A DNA stretch of 64,000 bases, taken from contig CM021315.1 in the NCBI GenBank assembly GCA_010645155.1, positions 3,386,506-3,450,505 of the forward strand, given 5' to 3'. Shown piece by piece: positions 12,236 through 23,500 of this stretch. The notes beneath the pieces were generated by a model. The model worked only from the letters and a program-made list of their open reading frames with translations, searched no databases and had not been told where the DNA came from. This stretch comes from Tigriopus japonicus. Taxonomy: Eukaryota > Arthropoda > Copepoda > Harpacticoida > Harpacticidae. A program made the position numbers and the translations under genes. The first letter of the stretch is position 1. Every line of letters begins with the position of its first letter.

Positions 12236-13400
12236 TCAACTGATGAATGAAAATGGAGAGGATACCAGTCCAGGCATCTAACTATATCCAAGAAGAAGAA
12301 TCTATTTGTCCCATCTCAAGAAGGTGTTATTCCCCAATCAACCAACCCCCCTTGGCTTCCCTAATCCCTTCCCATATCGAAGGGAACCTACTCAAATCCC
12401 CCTTGAATTTCTTCAATCATGAAGGTCTTGTGGATGAAAAGGAGAATGTTTCCTTTTGTCCTTCAGTTTTCCATAGTGACAGCTGTGGATGCGCGCCAGT
12501 TTTGAAACTTGAGGGTGACTCGAAATCGCCTCATTGCCTTCGTTCCTAGGTGACGCTGACGCAGGAACTTTATTCTACGAGAATTCTTGACTTGAAATAC
12601 CAACCAAATGACGCCCCCCGTTTTGATGAAGTTCTCTCCCTCCCCCCTTGAGAATGGAATATAAATCCTAACAGAATGAGAAATCTCAGATTTTTTTAGT
12701 TTTCTAACTGCACTCGTTTGTGCCCATTCCCTTATCGAAGGCACTCTCATTGTGCGCCCCATGAAAGAATTGACTTGATGAAAATGGCATTTCTGCAACA
12801 TACGACTGTCCCTCGTCCTCGATTATTACAATGAAACCGATCTCATTTGTTTCACGCGGCATTCAGTGGCAGAATTAATTCTTTAATTGGCTTCGAAATT
12901 AGTCTAAATCCCTCTCAGTTCTTGTGTAGTAGTTAGTGCTAGTACTCTTCACCCCTTGCTCTTGCTACTACGAAGGTACTAACTGACCCTTTGCAGCTCT
13001 TGCTCTTCATTTGCATCATCACTATTATTCACAACCACAACACTCCATTACATGAAACAAAGTTTCTCTGTGATACCATCATGTTTCAGTAGAAAGAATT
13101 TAAGTTCCTTCGCGCCCACAACAAGAATTCTTTTCAACTCTTAATCCTTCTATCCCACTTGTCTTCATGTGCTTCCGTCACCTTGGCAACTTAAAGAACA
13201 AGCTGCTCGAAAGAAATTTTCTTGCCCCTTCCAAAAAAAACTTTTTTTCCTTACTACATTATAGGTTCGTACTTGTACATGTCACTCTGTAAATTGCAAA
13301 AAATCAAACGAGTTTTGTGAAACCATGATTTAGGCCTCTAATGTTTGTTCAACCCAAGTGTGGCATAAATCTGCAATAAAAAGCATAAACTTAACCGCAA
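12236..13400 (+). other. Putative 3' UTR of the gustavus-like gene
   Basis: After the TAG stop at 12233-12235 there is no further SPSB coding sequence. The first convincing AATAAA in this stretch is at 13375-13380, which would give a 3' UTR of about 1.15 kb. A 100-codon open frame at 12247-12549 lies wholly within it and has no recognisable domain, so I treat it as chance. Confidence 0.4.
13375..13380 (+). terminator. Candidate poly(A) signal of the gustavus-like gene
   Basis: Canonical AATAAA on the plus strand, about 1.14 kb after the gustavus-like stop codon and 39 bases before the opposite-strand AATAAA of the sulfhydryl oxidase gene. Confidence 0.4.
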
Positions 13401-13418
13401 GACTTTCCTTCTCATACA

Positions 13419-13424
13419 TTTATT
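13419..13424 (-). terminator. Candidate poly(A) signal of the sulfhydryl oxidase gene
   Basis: TTTATT on the plus strand is AATAAA on the minus strand. It lies 27 bases after the TGA stop at 13453-13451, so the 3' UTR would be very short. Confidence 0.45.
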
Positions 13425-13450
13425 GGTCACACTAGGGTCGATCGCTCAAT

Positions 13451-14889
13451 TCAATCACAAGAGCCATCTTTCCATCCATCTCTCCAACGCTCGAAAACTT
13501 TGGAGCAATCAAATTCCGGTTTGCCCAATTTGATGTTAACTCGATTGTGAGCTTGGCAAAGCCATCTAGACAAAGCGCGATCGGATCCAACTTCCGGAGG
13601 ATTCTGTTCCAAATCCTTCTGAAAATCTTCAGCACAGGGTGCGCAAGGGTAGAATTTGCCAAAAAGACCTAAATCAAAAGAAAGCAAGGGATGTGTTTGT
13701 ATTTTGTGACCATTATAAATCCCATTTTGATCATGGCGTTTATTTTGTGGTTATTTAATGTGGTTATTTTTTTGTTATGATAAAGTGTTGCCTAAACTTT
13801 CTGTTACCGACCAGCTTCGCACACATTTCTTTTAGCTTTAGTCTTACGACTTCTGGTTCTGAATGAAAAATTAACATAAAATACAAAATGACAGATACTA
13901 ACACCGTAGACTAAACCCGGTTATCGCTAGGGTCTAAGAGGGTTAGATTGCAGCTAACTATTTGGCGAGGACAAGATCAGAATTTAACGCCATTAACTCG
14001 ACGTCAATGCAAAGGGGTGCAAATGTCAATAACTCTGTCTTTTCAAAAATTGAAAAAAGTTTTAGGCAACTCAAGCAATGTTTTGACTCAAGCATCATAA
14101 TTTTTATGGTACCCAAGGTATTCTTAACTTCAACTTGAACTTGCGCTTTCAATTTAAAGCATTTTTCAAGGAAAATCCCATGGTCAATTTTTCAGGAGTC
14201 AACATCGCGAGAGTAGAGAAGGTATCTCTGGTCTGTCTTATCGTATCCTAACTATTGAAATATTATGGTAGTCTCTTCTTTGGCAGAGTATGCCAGTTGA
14301 AGAGGGTTTGAAAATTGCTGTTTTTTCTTTTTTTACAATTTTTCATAAGAGAAAATTCGCAATCTTGTCAACTATAGTGTACTTAGAAGTAGTTCAGAAT
14401 CTCTTGGATCACTTAAAAAGTTAATTTTCTTTCGGATTTAGTTCAACCTTTAGTTTGTTGAACTGCTGTAGACTGATCTATCAAATGTCAATGGTTTAGA
14501 TTACCTATTAGGTTAAAATTATGCTTACCTAAAAAGTTAACCATATCTTTCTGTTGTTGAGGGTTCGGTTTCTCCGGATAGTTGACAGACATGGTGTGCA
14601 AAAATTTCCACGTCGCCCGGCCCAATTCATCCTTATCTTGGGGACAGCCTTTCAAATCTCTCTCAATATAAGCAGCCTGCTCTTCACTGATGGACAATGG
14701 CTGCCCTGACCTTGTCCCTTGACTTCCGGCCTTTTTCATCCAAGATCTGAAATCTGTGCAAGTACGACAAGGTTTCCCATCAGGCCCTAAAGTCACTGAA
14801 GAAGGCTTGGTAACACTTTGAGCTTGAAAGAAGGTAGAGGGTTCATGTCCCTCATCTGCTAAGTCATATGAATGTCTTGGTCTTGGCAT
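13451..14889 (-). CDS. GFER: FAD-linked sulfhydryl oxidase, ALR/Erv1 family (augmenter of liver regeneration)
   Basis: In the mitochondrial intermembrane space this enzyme reoxidises Mia40/CHCHD4, passing electrons to cytochrome c or oxygen and making H2O2. Two exons on the minus strand, 14889-14529 and 13668-13451, join at GTAAGC/TTTAG in phase 1 to give 192 residues. An upstream in-frame GTG (14904) was not used; the ATG at 14889 has the context AAAATGC. Motifs: shuttle pair CRTC (41-44), the Erv1/ALR core about 80-192, redox-active CAPC (129-132) after FYP, FAD-contact HNRVN (161-165), structural C158-x16-C175, and the C-terminal block ERWRDGWKDGSCD. All catalytic and structural cysteines of the family are present, and the length is close to the long human form (205 aa). 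The N-terminal 40 residues lack a strong classical presequence, as in other ALR proteins imported by Mia40. Confidence 0.95.
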
Positions 14890-15904
14890 TTTGAGCACAG
14901 ACACTTGAGATCAAATCCTTAAAAATAAAGTGACCAACTTCTTCTGAAAGGCATGGGCACTGAATAATGTGATTTTAAGTTAAATGATGCAATGAATGTT
15001 GATGACGATTCAATGTCAAACAACACGGAAAACAAACTATCGGGGTATCACCAAACCTATTAATTTTAAGCTCTTAAACTTGAAGAAACCAGTTGCAAAT
15101 AAAAAGAGAACTAAAGAAAATAGTTTCATTCCCATCCATTAAAAAAAGAGTGGGTATTTTTTCTGGTTCAAAGCAGAGACTTCAAAGGTAAACAACTCCC
15201 TATGTCATGTTTAATGTTACATTCTCAATTTTATGATGTTGAGCAGTTGCAAAAGTTCAACCAGCCGTTGATGAAAGAGGATAAAACAAGACAATGAAAG
15301 GACATAACAATGTTTTGTGCCGATCAGATTAGCTTAGCTCCAACTCCGCCCCGTGAGAGAGATATCCCGTCCACGGAATACCTTGGACGGGATGGACGGG
15401 ACTAAAGAGATCGTCCTGGATAAACGTGATTTTCTCCAAAGCCTTCAACACAATCGGTAAAAATTTCATGTGCTTCGAGTTTGTTTCTTGTGGAAAAAAA
15501 ATGTTTTCTTTGCAATTCTCTGTTTTTGTGCAAGATTTTTCCTTGCATGTTCATCAAGTGCACCAAAGATACGTTTCAAAGAGGGATATTTTAAAAACCG
15601 TTTGACTTTTGTGTGCCTACTTCGAAGGTTTTGAGAAGTGATATCCACTTGAAAATATTAGACTTGTCAATTATTTTCGGCTAAATGCCCGTCTAAAACT
15701 AAATGCGTGATTTTATTCAACAAGACGTACAGGAACTTTTAGCGAAAACTATATCAGTACAGTGTATCAATAAAGTCGAGACCCCATTCAATTTTTTTAT
15801 TCCTTTAAGCCACTCTTTCTCAGTAGTGAACTTTCCACAGTAAAATAAATCACTTTAGTAGTAAAAGTAGAATATATATTTTTAAGTTGCTTAGGCAATT
15901 TTTT
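14890..15904. other. Short intergenic stretch, 5' of the sulfhydryl oxidase gene
   Basis: No gene seen. It must hold the promoter and 5' UTR of the minus-strand GFER-like gene. An imperfect inverted repeat around 15366-15398 (ATCCCGTCCA, then TGGACGGGAT) is the only structure noticed. Confidence 0.35.
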
Positions 15905-17830
15905 GTACTGAAGTATTGATTTAGTAGTAATAATGTAATAATGTAATGTAAAAATAGTCTCCAGGAACCTGTAAGGTTATGTGAGAGACATCAGGTACAA
16001 GGAAAAGGCAAGAGGATTTTGTGATGCAATATCGGTTACATGAGTTGGCCCCCTCGTGAGGCGTCGTACCAAGATTTGAATTGGTTGATTGTGGTACAAG
16101 TTCGACCTTGCGAAGGAATTTTGTTCCATATTTTCACAGCTCGGATGGTAAATGAGAATTTTCGAACGTCGAGATTTGCTTTTGGGATCTTGAGGTTGTT
16201 TGCTGCGTGCGAACGTGTATTAATTTCATGTAGGAGTGGCTTAAAAAGGTCATTCCAATCTATGCCGTCCGTTCCACTCAACATCTTGAACACTTGGATC
16301 GCGTCTCCCCGCTCTCTTCGCATCTCCAAGCTCGTCAAACCTATTTCCTTAAGTTTTGCTTCGTAAGAGCCATTGAGTTCCGGAATCATGCGTATCATGC
16401 GTTTTTGAACACCCTCTATGAGTTTCACATCCTTATGAAGCCACGGGTTCCAGAATGGGGCTGCATTCTCGAGGTGAGGACGAACAAATGAGGTGTAGAT
16501 ATTAACAAGTGTCTCTCTTTTCCTAAAAGAAAAAGTTCTCTTTACTTGTCCAAGAATTGCGTTGGCTTTCTTGACAATGGATGCTACGTGAAGCGATGGC
16601 TTGAGGTTGTCTTGAATTAAGATTCCAAGATCTTTGTGGCTCTCTACTGCTTCCAAGGGGGTTCCATCAATTTCATATTGTTGCCGACCATTTTTGTGTC
16701 CAAAGTGAATTACTTTGCATTTGGAGACATTGAAGCGCATGCCATTCTCACGACACCACTCTGTTAATCGATTAATATCACTTTGAAGTGCTTTGTGATC
16801 GTTTTTTCCTGGTTGTATGGCTCGTCCCAATTTCGTATCATCAGCATAAGTTCCAAGGAATGAGGGACGTTTGATAACGGAAGACATATCAGACACATAT
16901 ATCAAAAACAAGATTGGGCCAAGGACACTTCCTTGCACAACCCCACTTTCGACGAATGTCCAATCCGATGATTCTCTATTTATTGTTACCCGTTGTTTTC
17001 GGCCTGATAGCCATTCCTTAATCCATGCAAGAAGTTTGCCCTGAATTCCATTTTTGTGTAGCTTGGCTATCAACGTCCTGTGTGGCACTAGGTCGAAAGC
17101 CTTTTGAAAATCGAGATAAACAACATCGACCGGAAATCCTTTATCAACTCCACCCGTGACTTCTTCAAAGAATTGGACTAGGTTCGTCGTGCAACTTCTG
17201 TTGGGGACAAACCCATGTTGGGAGCTTGGGATGATGCCTACTGCTTGCATGTGCGTGAGAAGGTGACGTTTGACAATCTGTTCTAGTAACTTACACACCG
17301 TGCTCGTTAGTGATATTGGTCTATAGTTTTTCACTTGGGTCTTAGATCCGCTTTTGTGAACTGGCGTGATGTTTGCCAATTTCCATCCTTCGGGGACTTG
17401 GCCAGATTCCAGGCTTTTATGGAAAATTTGGTGCAAAGGATCAACAAGTGAAAGAGCCATTTTCTTGATAAACTTGGAAGAAATTTCATCTGGGCCAGGA
17501 GCCGAATTCCAATCCAAAGCTTGAATAGCGTCGTAAATGTCTTGTTGTGTTACAGTGATTTGGCTTAAGGCTTCATTATTCACATCCATCGGTGTTATTA
17601 GAGGCGATTTTGCAGTCTCGAATACGGAGGAGAAATACGTATTCAGGGCTTCTGCTACTTTTATATCATCTTCAATGTACGTTCCATCTTCGCCTGTTAT
17701 TGGTCCAACCGACCCTTTTCCTGTTTTAGTGTTGATGTATCGGTAAAACTTTTTTTTGTTAGCTTTTGCGTTCTTCGAGAGATCAGCTTCGTATTGGAAT
17801 TCGTAGTGTTTGATAGTATTTGGTAATTAC
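15905..17830 (-). mobile_element. 5'-truncated non-LTR retrotransposon (LINE, CR1/Jockey-like), minus strand
   Basis: The element contains an open reverse transcriptase frame (see the CDS entry) and a 3' end (lower coordinates) that runs into ATTAC/ATT-type short repeats around 15920-15950. Many CR1/L2-like LINEs end in microsatellite-like repeats in this way. The frame is closed by a stop at 17829-17827, and no endonuclease domain is present, so the copy is truncated at its 5' end, the usual outcome of target-primed reverse transcription. Boundaries are approximate because I could not identify a target-site duplication. Confidence 0.75.
16036..17826 (-). CDS. LINE reverse transcriptase ORF, 5'-truncated but uninterrupted
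   Basis: From the first sense codon at 17826 to TAA at 16038-16036 there are 596 uninterrupted sense codons; the first ATG is at 17589, giving 517 residues. All reverse transcriptase core blocks are visible: PGPDEISSKFIKK, NYRPISLTSTVCKLLE, QHGFVPNRSC, VYLDFQKAFDLVPH, SGVVQGSVLGPILFLIYV and the catalytic TYADDTKLG, followed by the thumb region and the C-terminal half common in arthropod CR1/Rex-like LINEs. The upstream part (17826-17590) encodes the pre-RT linker (NKKKFYRYINTKTG). The apurinic endonuclease domain is absent. Lack of any stop or frameshift over 1.8 kb suggests recent insertion. It cannot move by itself without the missing 5' part. Confidence 0.88.
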   Translation of the reverse strand, partial: LPNTIKHYEFQYEADLSKNAKANKKKFYRYINTKTGKGSVGPITGEDGTYIEDDIKVAEALNTYFSSVFETAKSPLITPMDVNNEALSQITVTQQDIYDAIQALDWNSAPGPDEISSKFIKKMALSLVDPLHQIFHKSLESGQVPEGWKLANITPVHKSGSKTQVKNYRPISLTSTVCKLLEQIVKRHLLTHMQAVGIIPSSQHGFVPNRSCTTNLVQFFEEVTGGVDKGFPVDVVYLDFQKAFDLVPHRTLIAKLHKNGIQGKLLAWIKEWLSGRKQRVTINRESSDWTFVESGVVQGSVLGPILFLIYVSDMSSVIKRPSFLGTYADDTKLGRAIQPGKNDHKALQSDINRLTEWCRENGMRFNVSKCKVIHFGHKNGRQQYEIDGTPLEAVESHKDLGILIQDNLKPSLHVASIVKKANAILGQVKRTFSFRKRETLVNIYTSFVRPHLENAAPFWNPWLHKDVKLIEGVQKRMIRMIPELNGSYEAKLKEIGLTSLEMRRERGDAIQVFKMLSGTDGIDWNDLFKPLLHEINTRSHAANNLKIPKANLDVRKFSFTIRAVKIWNKIPSQGRTCTTINQFKSWYDASRGGQLM

Positions 17831-20463
17831 TTTAATAGTATTTAGTGGTCAGTATTGACCTTGTGAAAAAGTATCGCAGTATTTATTTTGATACCTTTTT
17901 GCTTTTGGCGTCCATTGCTTCGTCTTGTAACCTATCATTGAAAAGAAAGATATTTCTTTTATCCCCAATGGGAGTGATTACCGTATCATTTTACGGACCT
18001 GCTGCTGTCTCTAACTGCCGTTAGCAGTGTAGGCTTGCCAAAAAAAATCTCAGTTTTCAAGGGTCAGATTTTCGAAACATGTTGCATTTATGGGCAATGG
18101 CATGGTTAATGTATGTTGAGAAGTATTGCAAAGTAATTTAAAAACAAATGCAGAAATTGGAAGCCTTTAATTAAACAAATTATTTGTTTTTAGGTTTAGT
18201 TGCCCCAGGAACCGATCGCCTCTGGCCATCTTGTTATTCAAAGTCGGGCATTCCTAATTTCAAAGTTCGGAAGAACCCTCTCAACTTAAGTAGCGAAATT
18301 TTAGATAAAAGCAACAAAATATACTTTTTTGCAAATACAATATCAAGAATTGCTATTTCAACTTCAATTTGTGCAGATAAGAAAGGCATTGTTGCAATCA
18401 CCAGGTATAAACCTTCGTTTTAGTTACGTCGCACGCTCATCAGAAACACAGGTCTTCCGAACTTTTTTTCCCGCCAAAAATTATGACGTCACTAGTAATT
18501 GCTGTAATAACCGATATGTTTCTTTTAATTAATTAGAAAGTGTAGTTAGGGTCAGCTGAACACTAGTGGTAAAGGAAACTTAGCTGTGGCAACCCTCTGG
18601 AATATCTGCTCTGTAAGAAAAGAACTTTTTTCATTGGTCTACTGATCAACTTCGCTTTGGAACGAAATAACCACAAAGGCAGGTGAATTGTCTTAAAGAA
18701 GGAGCGCACTATTATGATGGGGTCGTGGCTTTGCTGTCTCACTGTACTAAATTTCACTTCATCCATTTGCGACTTCATCTGTTATATAAACTCTCTTCAG
18801 TTTGAGATTGGCAAAAATCTTTGTCAACCACTGATTTGCATAACATTTGTTCAATCTTCCTTTACAGTTCTTCATATCAATCCGAAAATCGTGGATTCAA
18901 ACGCGTTAAAAGCTCAGTCTACTTTTAGTCTGGATACCCTTCGTGCATCCCCCGCCCGTTCATGTGGCAAATATCGTCGGTAATATGAAAGAGCTGAGCC
19001 TGTAACAGCTTTCCAAGTAAGGTTAGACAATTTTTTATTACTATTCCTGATCAACCCATCATACAAGGGTTATCCAAATCTGTCAACAGTACCTCGTTGG
19101 AAGATAAAATTTCGGACATTTTATTTTTTGCATAAACTAGATTTATGATTTATTTGTTCACACGGAATCCCATTCATTGTAACGATAGTACAAAAAATCC
19201 GCAAAACAACTTTTAACACAATAAAAAATATATAACGAATTCCTTTCGTAAGCATCTACACCCCCGGGTCCTTGAACTTCTTTTCAGCCAGGGCCCCCTA
19301 AACGGTGCCTGAGAAGCCCAGCCAACTTTAAAACCCTTTAAAAAGGATTCTGTTGAATTGTTTTTTTAAAAACATTATCGGAGTCTATAAAGAATCATTA
19401 CGGGAGTGAAATTTGAAGCCTAAAAAGTAACAAATTTTCAAACATTTGGCATATAAAATTTAAACGTTTATATTGTTTAGATTTGAAGACATTCGTGAAC
19501 AAAAGAATTACAACTGCAAACAAAAATGTACAATTTGTTTATAAAATTGAGCTAAATTTTATGTTCATTGCTGCCGGATCCACAATCAATTAAAGTTGAT
19601 GTTCCCACAATGGGAACGCGAGGACCTTTAGGTACCAAAAATTTCCTACAAAGGATGTTGACGTTTAATACTAGGACCGTACAATATTTAACGGTTCATT
19701 ATTTCCATTTCGAATAGTACTTTTGATAAAAATGAGATCAGAAAACCAACTCCTTCATATCACAATTTTGGTCTGTGACTTACAGTTCAGAAACAAAATT
19801 CTTGGAAAATTGTTGGGCTTGTCAATGGCTGATGAAGGAACATAGAATGTCCTCATAATCCTCAGGGAGGGAGTCTAATACTTGGGAACATGAAACAACC
19901 AACACCATCAAGCTCAATGTATTGCCACCCTAAAATTCCTCCAGGGGCACTTGACACTTTCAGTGAAGGTTTCTTGATAAAAAACAGTTAAATCATTTTG
20001 GAGCATTGTTAAGAAGGAGCAATTGGCATCAATATTCAAAATAATTGATATACATCATATTTTAACAACTTTGCCCATTTTGGCCTTTTTCAAAAAATCT
20101 TTAGGGCCCCCTTTGGGGTCCCTAGTCCCCAGTTTATGAAGCCCTTTAAACAGGAACTTTGGACAAAATTATTCAGGCCATGTCAAATTAAACTTGGTAG
20201 TCTTTTTTTAGTTTGCTCCTTGTGAGATCTCAATGCTTTTGCATGATACATTTGAAGCAGGAAGGGACAAAGAGAAGGTATTTTGGGAACACTGCCTACA
20301 TTTTTCTTAATGATATTGATTGGCTTAAATTGAAGAACCTTGGATAGATCACTTTTCATGCACATTTTATTTCTTACCACATTTGGGCCTGTATTGAAAA
20401 AGATACAAGGGGAAACTATTTTTTCCCTTCACAACAAAGGAAAAAAATGCCGTGCTGGATAAT
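17831..20463. other. Non-coding, AT-rich, with repeat fragments
   Basis: No host gene seen. It contains a plus-oriented LINE 3' fragment near 18975-19110. A second repeat-like block at about 19262-20145 has ends sharing an inverted GGGCCCCCTAAA motif and GC-rich borders against an AT-rich interior; it may be another hAT-like element, but its target duplication could not be confirmed. Confidence 0.35.
18975..19110 (+). mobile_element. LINE 3'-end fragment
   Basis: The stretch matches, in order, words from the C-terminal end of the LINE family seen at 30361-30762 (CGTCGG.AATATG..., CAACCC.TCATACAAGGGTT...). It is short, diverged and without an open frame. This is a sequence-to-sequence match within the window. 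Confidence 0.5.
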
Positions 20464-20469
20464 TTTATT
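20464..20469 (-). terminator. Candidate poly(A) signal of the GPCR gene
   Basis: TTTATT on the plus strand reads AATAAA on the minus strand about 105 bases past the GPCR stop (20575-20573). Another AATAAA lies near 20365, so the true site is uncertain. Confidence 0.35.
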
Positions 20470-20572
20470 GTCAAAAATTTCACTGTATCTGGGGCTAGCA
20501 ATATTAGAATTGACACAAACACATAATATATTTTGCTTGTAATCAAGGAAAATCGTATATATAATAATATAA

Positions 20573-23500
20573 TCAGCGGCAACACTTGGCTGAATAGGTC
20601 AGAATAAAGGCTCGTCTGAATTTTGTACCACGAACCATGTACATAAGGAAATTGGCTGCAGAGTTGATGCACATCAAGAGATTGGACAATGAAATGATTG
20701 TGTTGATCACCGGAGTATTCCGGCAATAATTAGAGGCACCTTTTTCACAGAAAAAGCCCTCATAAATATCAGGAATCAGCTTCACACTCTGACACGTTAG
20801 AAACAACACCGACACCCCGATCAGTGTTGCTCCCAAAGCTTTTTCCTTACGTGCACTCACACTTATCCGCGACACTGGTTTTGAGCCAAACACCGCTCTT
20901 CGCATCCCTCCTTTGGAGACAGAGAACCACAAGAAAGGCTTGTGTTCCACAGCAAGAGTTCGATGGGATAACTCACTGTGGCCGTCGAAAGATATCTTAG
21001 AAATGGCTATATCCGGTTCAATGCAGGAGAGAGATCGATTCCGGGTCACCCTTTTGTGGGTAGTAGGAATGATAGTTGCTAAACCGGCCGAGGAGTGGCG
21101 CTTCCGATCCAACGATTGTTGTCTATTGATGGGCACTATGCTCCTCCGTTCGATGTATGGAGTAGCAACCAAAGATTCGTCACTGATTTCAAAGAATGAT
21201 TCTTGGGTTTCGCGTTTCGCTGTATGTCGAGGATCTCCAGCAAAGGATTGAAGTTGGATGCAATCCGTTATGTTTGAGAGCTTTCGACGATCATCCCTAA
21301 AAAACAAGATCAAATATTCTCTTATTTTCTTCACACTCAGGTTTATTGAACCTTCTTCTGAAAGAACTCTTCCTTTTAAGTTGTCAAAACTGGATATTAG
21401 AATATTGCCAGAAAGTAGCAACTTTTTTTTGCATCAGGTGTTTTTCCTATATCTAGGAAAATAAATTATGTAAAGAAACTATTGTCTGGTTTGGGGAGAA
21501 AAGTCAAATATTAAAAAAAAATGTGTAATCGAGAATTAATGTATCCAGCTTTGTCTATAATGATTGAAATTATAATTTTTGTAATTCTGTTGTAAAGCAA
21601 TGATTTTAAGACTATTAAAAGAAGCTAAAATTTGAGACCTTTGTGATCTTTCAAATTTTCATTTTCAATTCTATTCATTATTGAAATCAACTAATCTGGG
21701 TGACACTCTGTCTCGGGACATTCAATATTTTTTACATTCATGTGAAACCTTCTATTCTGGTTGGAAATCATAATCAATGTTCAAAAGGATGGAAGCTCTT
21801 CAGTTCGTTTTCTAGGACATTCTCATTGCATGGATATCTGACCGAGGCCAAATTTCAGCCTTCATGCGCAGCCTTTGGGTCCTTAAGGCCATGGATCATT
21901 CTTTGTGGTGTCCTTGGGGCAACGTTTATCAAGTGCTCCCGCTCTGCATCCTTCTACACCTCTTAATTTCCGCTCTCGGTTGTCCGCCACTTGAAATGAC
22001 GTCATTTGATTCATTCGTGGAGATTGTACAGGGTGACAAAACTTTTTTGAATCTTTCATTTCTGTGCCAACAATTCAACTCAGTACTGCAATGAATTTCA
22101 ATCACCTACTTTTTTAAACCATAGGTTCAAAATATGAATGACTTTCCTTGACAGTATCAGTGAGTATAATTATTAGTTTTTTCTTATGTTTCTTTATGTT
22201 GCATTTTCCGTTTTTAATATGGATGAAATTGACAATTAAGATGAAATAATTGGCGATGAACATGGACCACAGAGCATTTTATCAAAATTTATAAAATTAC
22301 AAAAGGGTCAATCATTTCGAGAAGAGCAAGAACTGTTTAACTTATTAAAAAATCGAAGCTACCTATTTCTTCAGCGTTTATTTTAATGTCTTTGCGATTT
22401 TATCATTGGCATAATATCATTTGACTAAAAAAACATGGTTCCATTTCGTCAATGTTCAATAACGAGGGAAGTTTTTCGTGTTCCAAAATCACGAAATCCT
22501 TTTCTTTTAGGAAAAGTGGCCCAAAAAGATTTGGAACCAAATCCCTGCAACCACTTTTTTCCCCAATGATAAAGGCGTCCCATAATTCCCAATTTAGTTC
22601 TTGTCGGGAAAGTTGGTCCCCTGCATAGATATGGATCACCATTTCTGAACGGGAAGCATTTGCGCTAAAACATCTCTTCTCACATTTAAAACCGTGTTCG
22701 GAACCTTTTCCAAATTGGGGTTTTCGGAACCAATCTTCAGAAAGTAGATATGAGAGGGACATTTGAGTGATATTTTGCCACCCAGATGTACATCAAAAGA
22801 GCTCATTGCGAGCGAACATGATATAAAATGTCAACCATAAGGTTTCCGGCAAACTAGACTTCATTCGTTTCACATTTATCCTCCGGTGGTGAAAAAATCT
22901 TCCACGAATAATTTTGAAATTAATGTTCAAGGTGGGTTCCTACGACAAATCAAATTGTTCACAGAAAGAGTAATTAGTTAAGTAAAAGGTTAAACACAAA
23001 AAGATTGTTTTCATCATGACTGTTTTGACAAATTACAGCACAGAGTTGAGCTCAGACGAAACTGCAGCATCCGACTTGAACCAAAAATAAGATTTTGCAG
23101 AAACAAAATGACACATTTTGCCCACACGGTATCTTTTTGGGGATAATGTGACGTTTTTGTGCATATTTCATATACTGCCAAAAATTAAGCTTATTTCAAG
23201 CCTTACTACATGAAACTAATACAAATCTGGTTCATGACAATTGTTTGCATTTGCATTTGCACTTTTCTCTCATTGGAACCAACAATGCGTTAGTCATAAG
23301 ATATTTGGACAAAAGTAAGGAAAATTAATCTGATTTAGGAATATAAGTTATGCTCTGAAACTTTTGAATAGATTTGCTCGAATTCTTCAACATATTACCC
23401 TGAAAAATATTTCAAAAAAGTATTTGTCACCTTTTAGGGCTAAAGAATCCATCTCACACCTTAAAAACCTTTATGGGAACCCTAAATCCAAAAAAAAAAT

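Noticed and set aside
12247..12549. 100-codon plus-strand frame after the gustavus stop
   Set aside because: Lies in the expected 3' UTR, has no recognisable domain and no independent promoter or splice evidence.
14890..14904. GTG start five codons upstream for the sulfhydryl oxidase
   Set aside because: Animal genes start almost always at ATG, and the ATG at 14889 has a good context.
19262..20145. Complete hAT-like element
   Set aside because: The GC-rich ends share an inverted GGGCCCCCTAAA, but I could not find a matching terminal repeat with an 8-bp duplication, so it is only mentioned.
22403..22762. 119-codon ATG-led minus-strand frame in GPCR intron 2
   Set aside because: No family resemblance, no repeat ends, no codon bias. 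Could be real, but nothing supports it beyond length.
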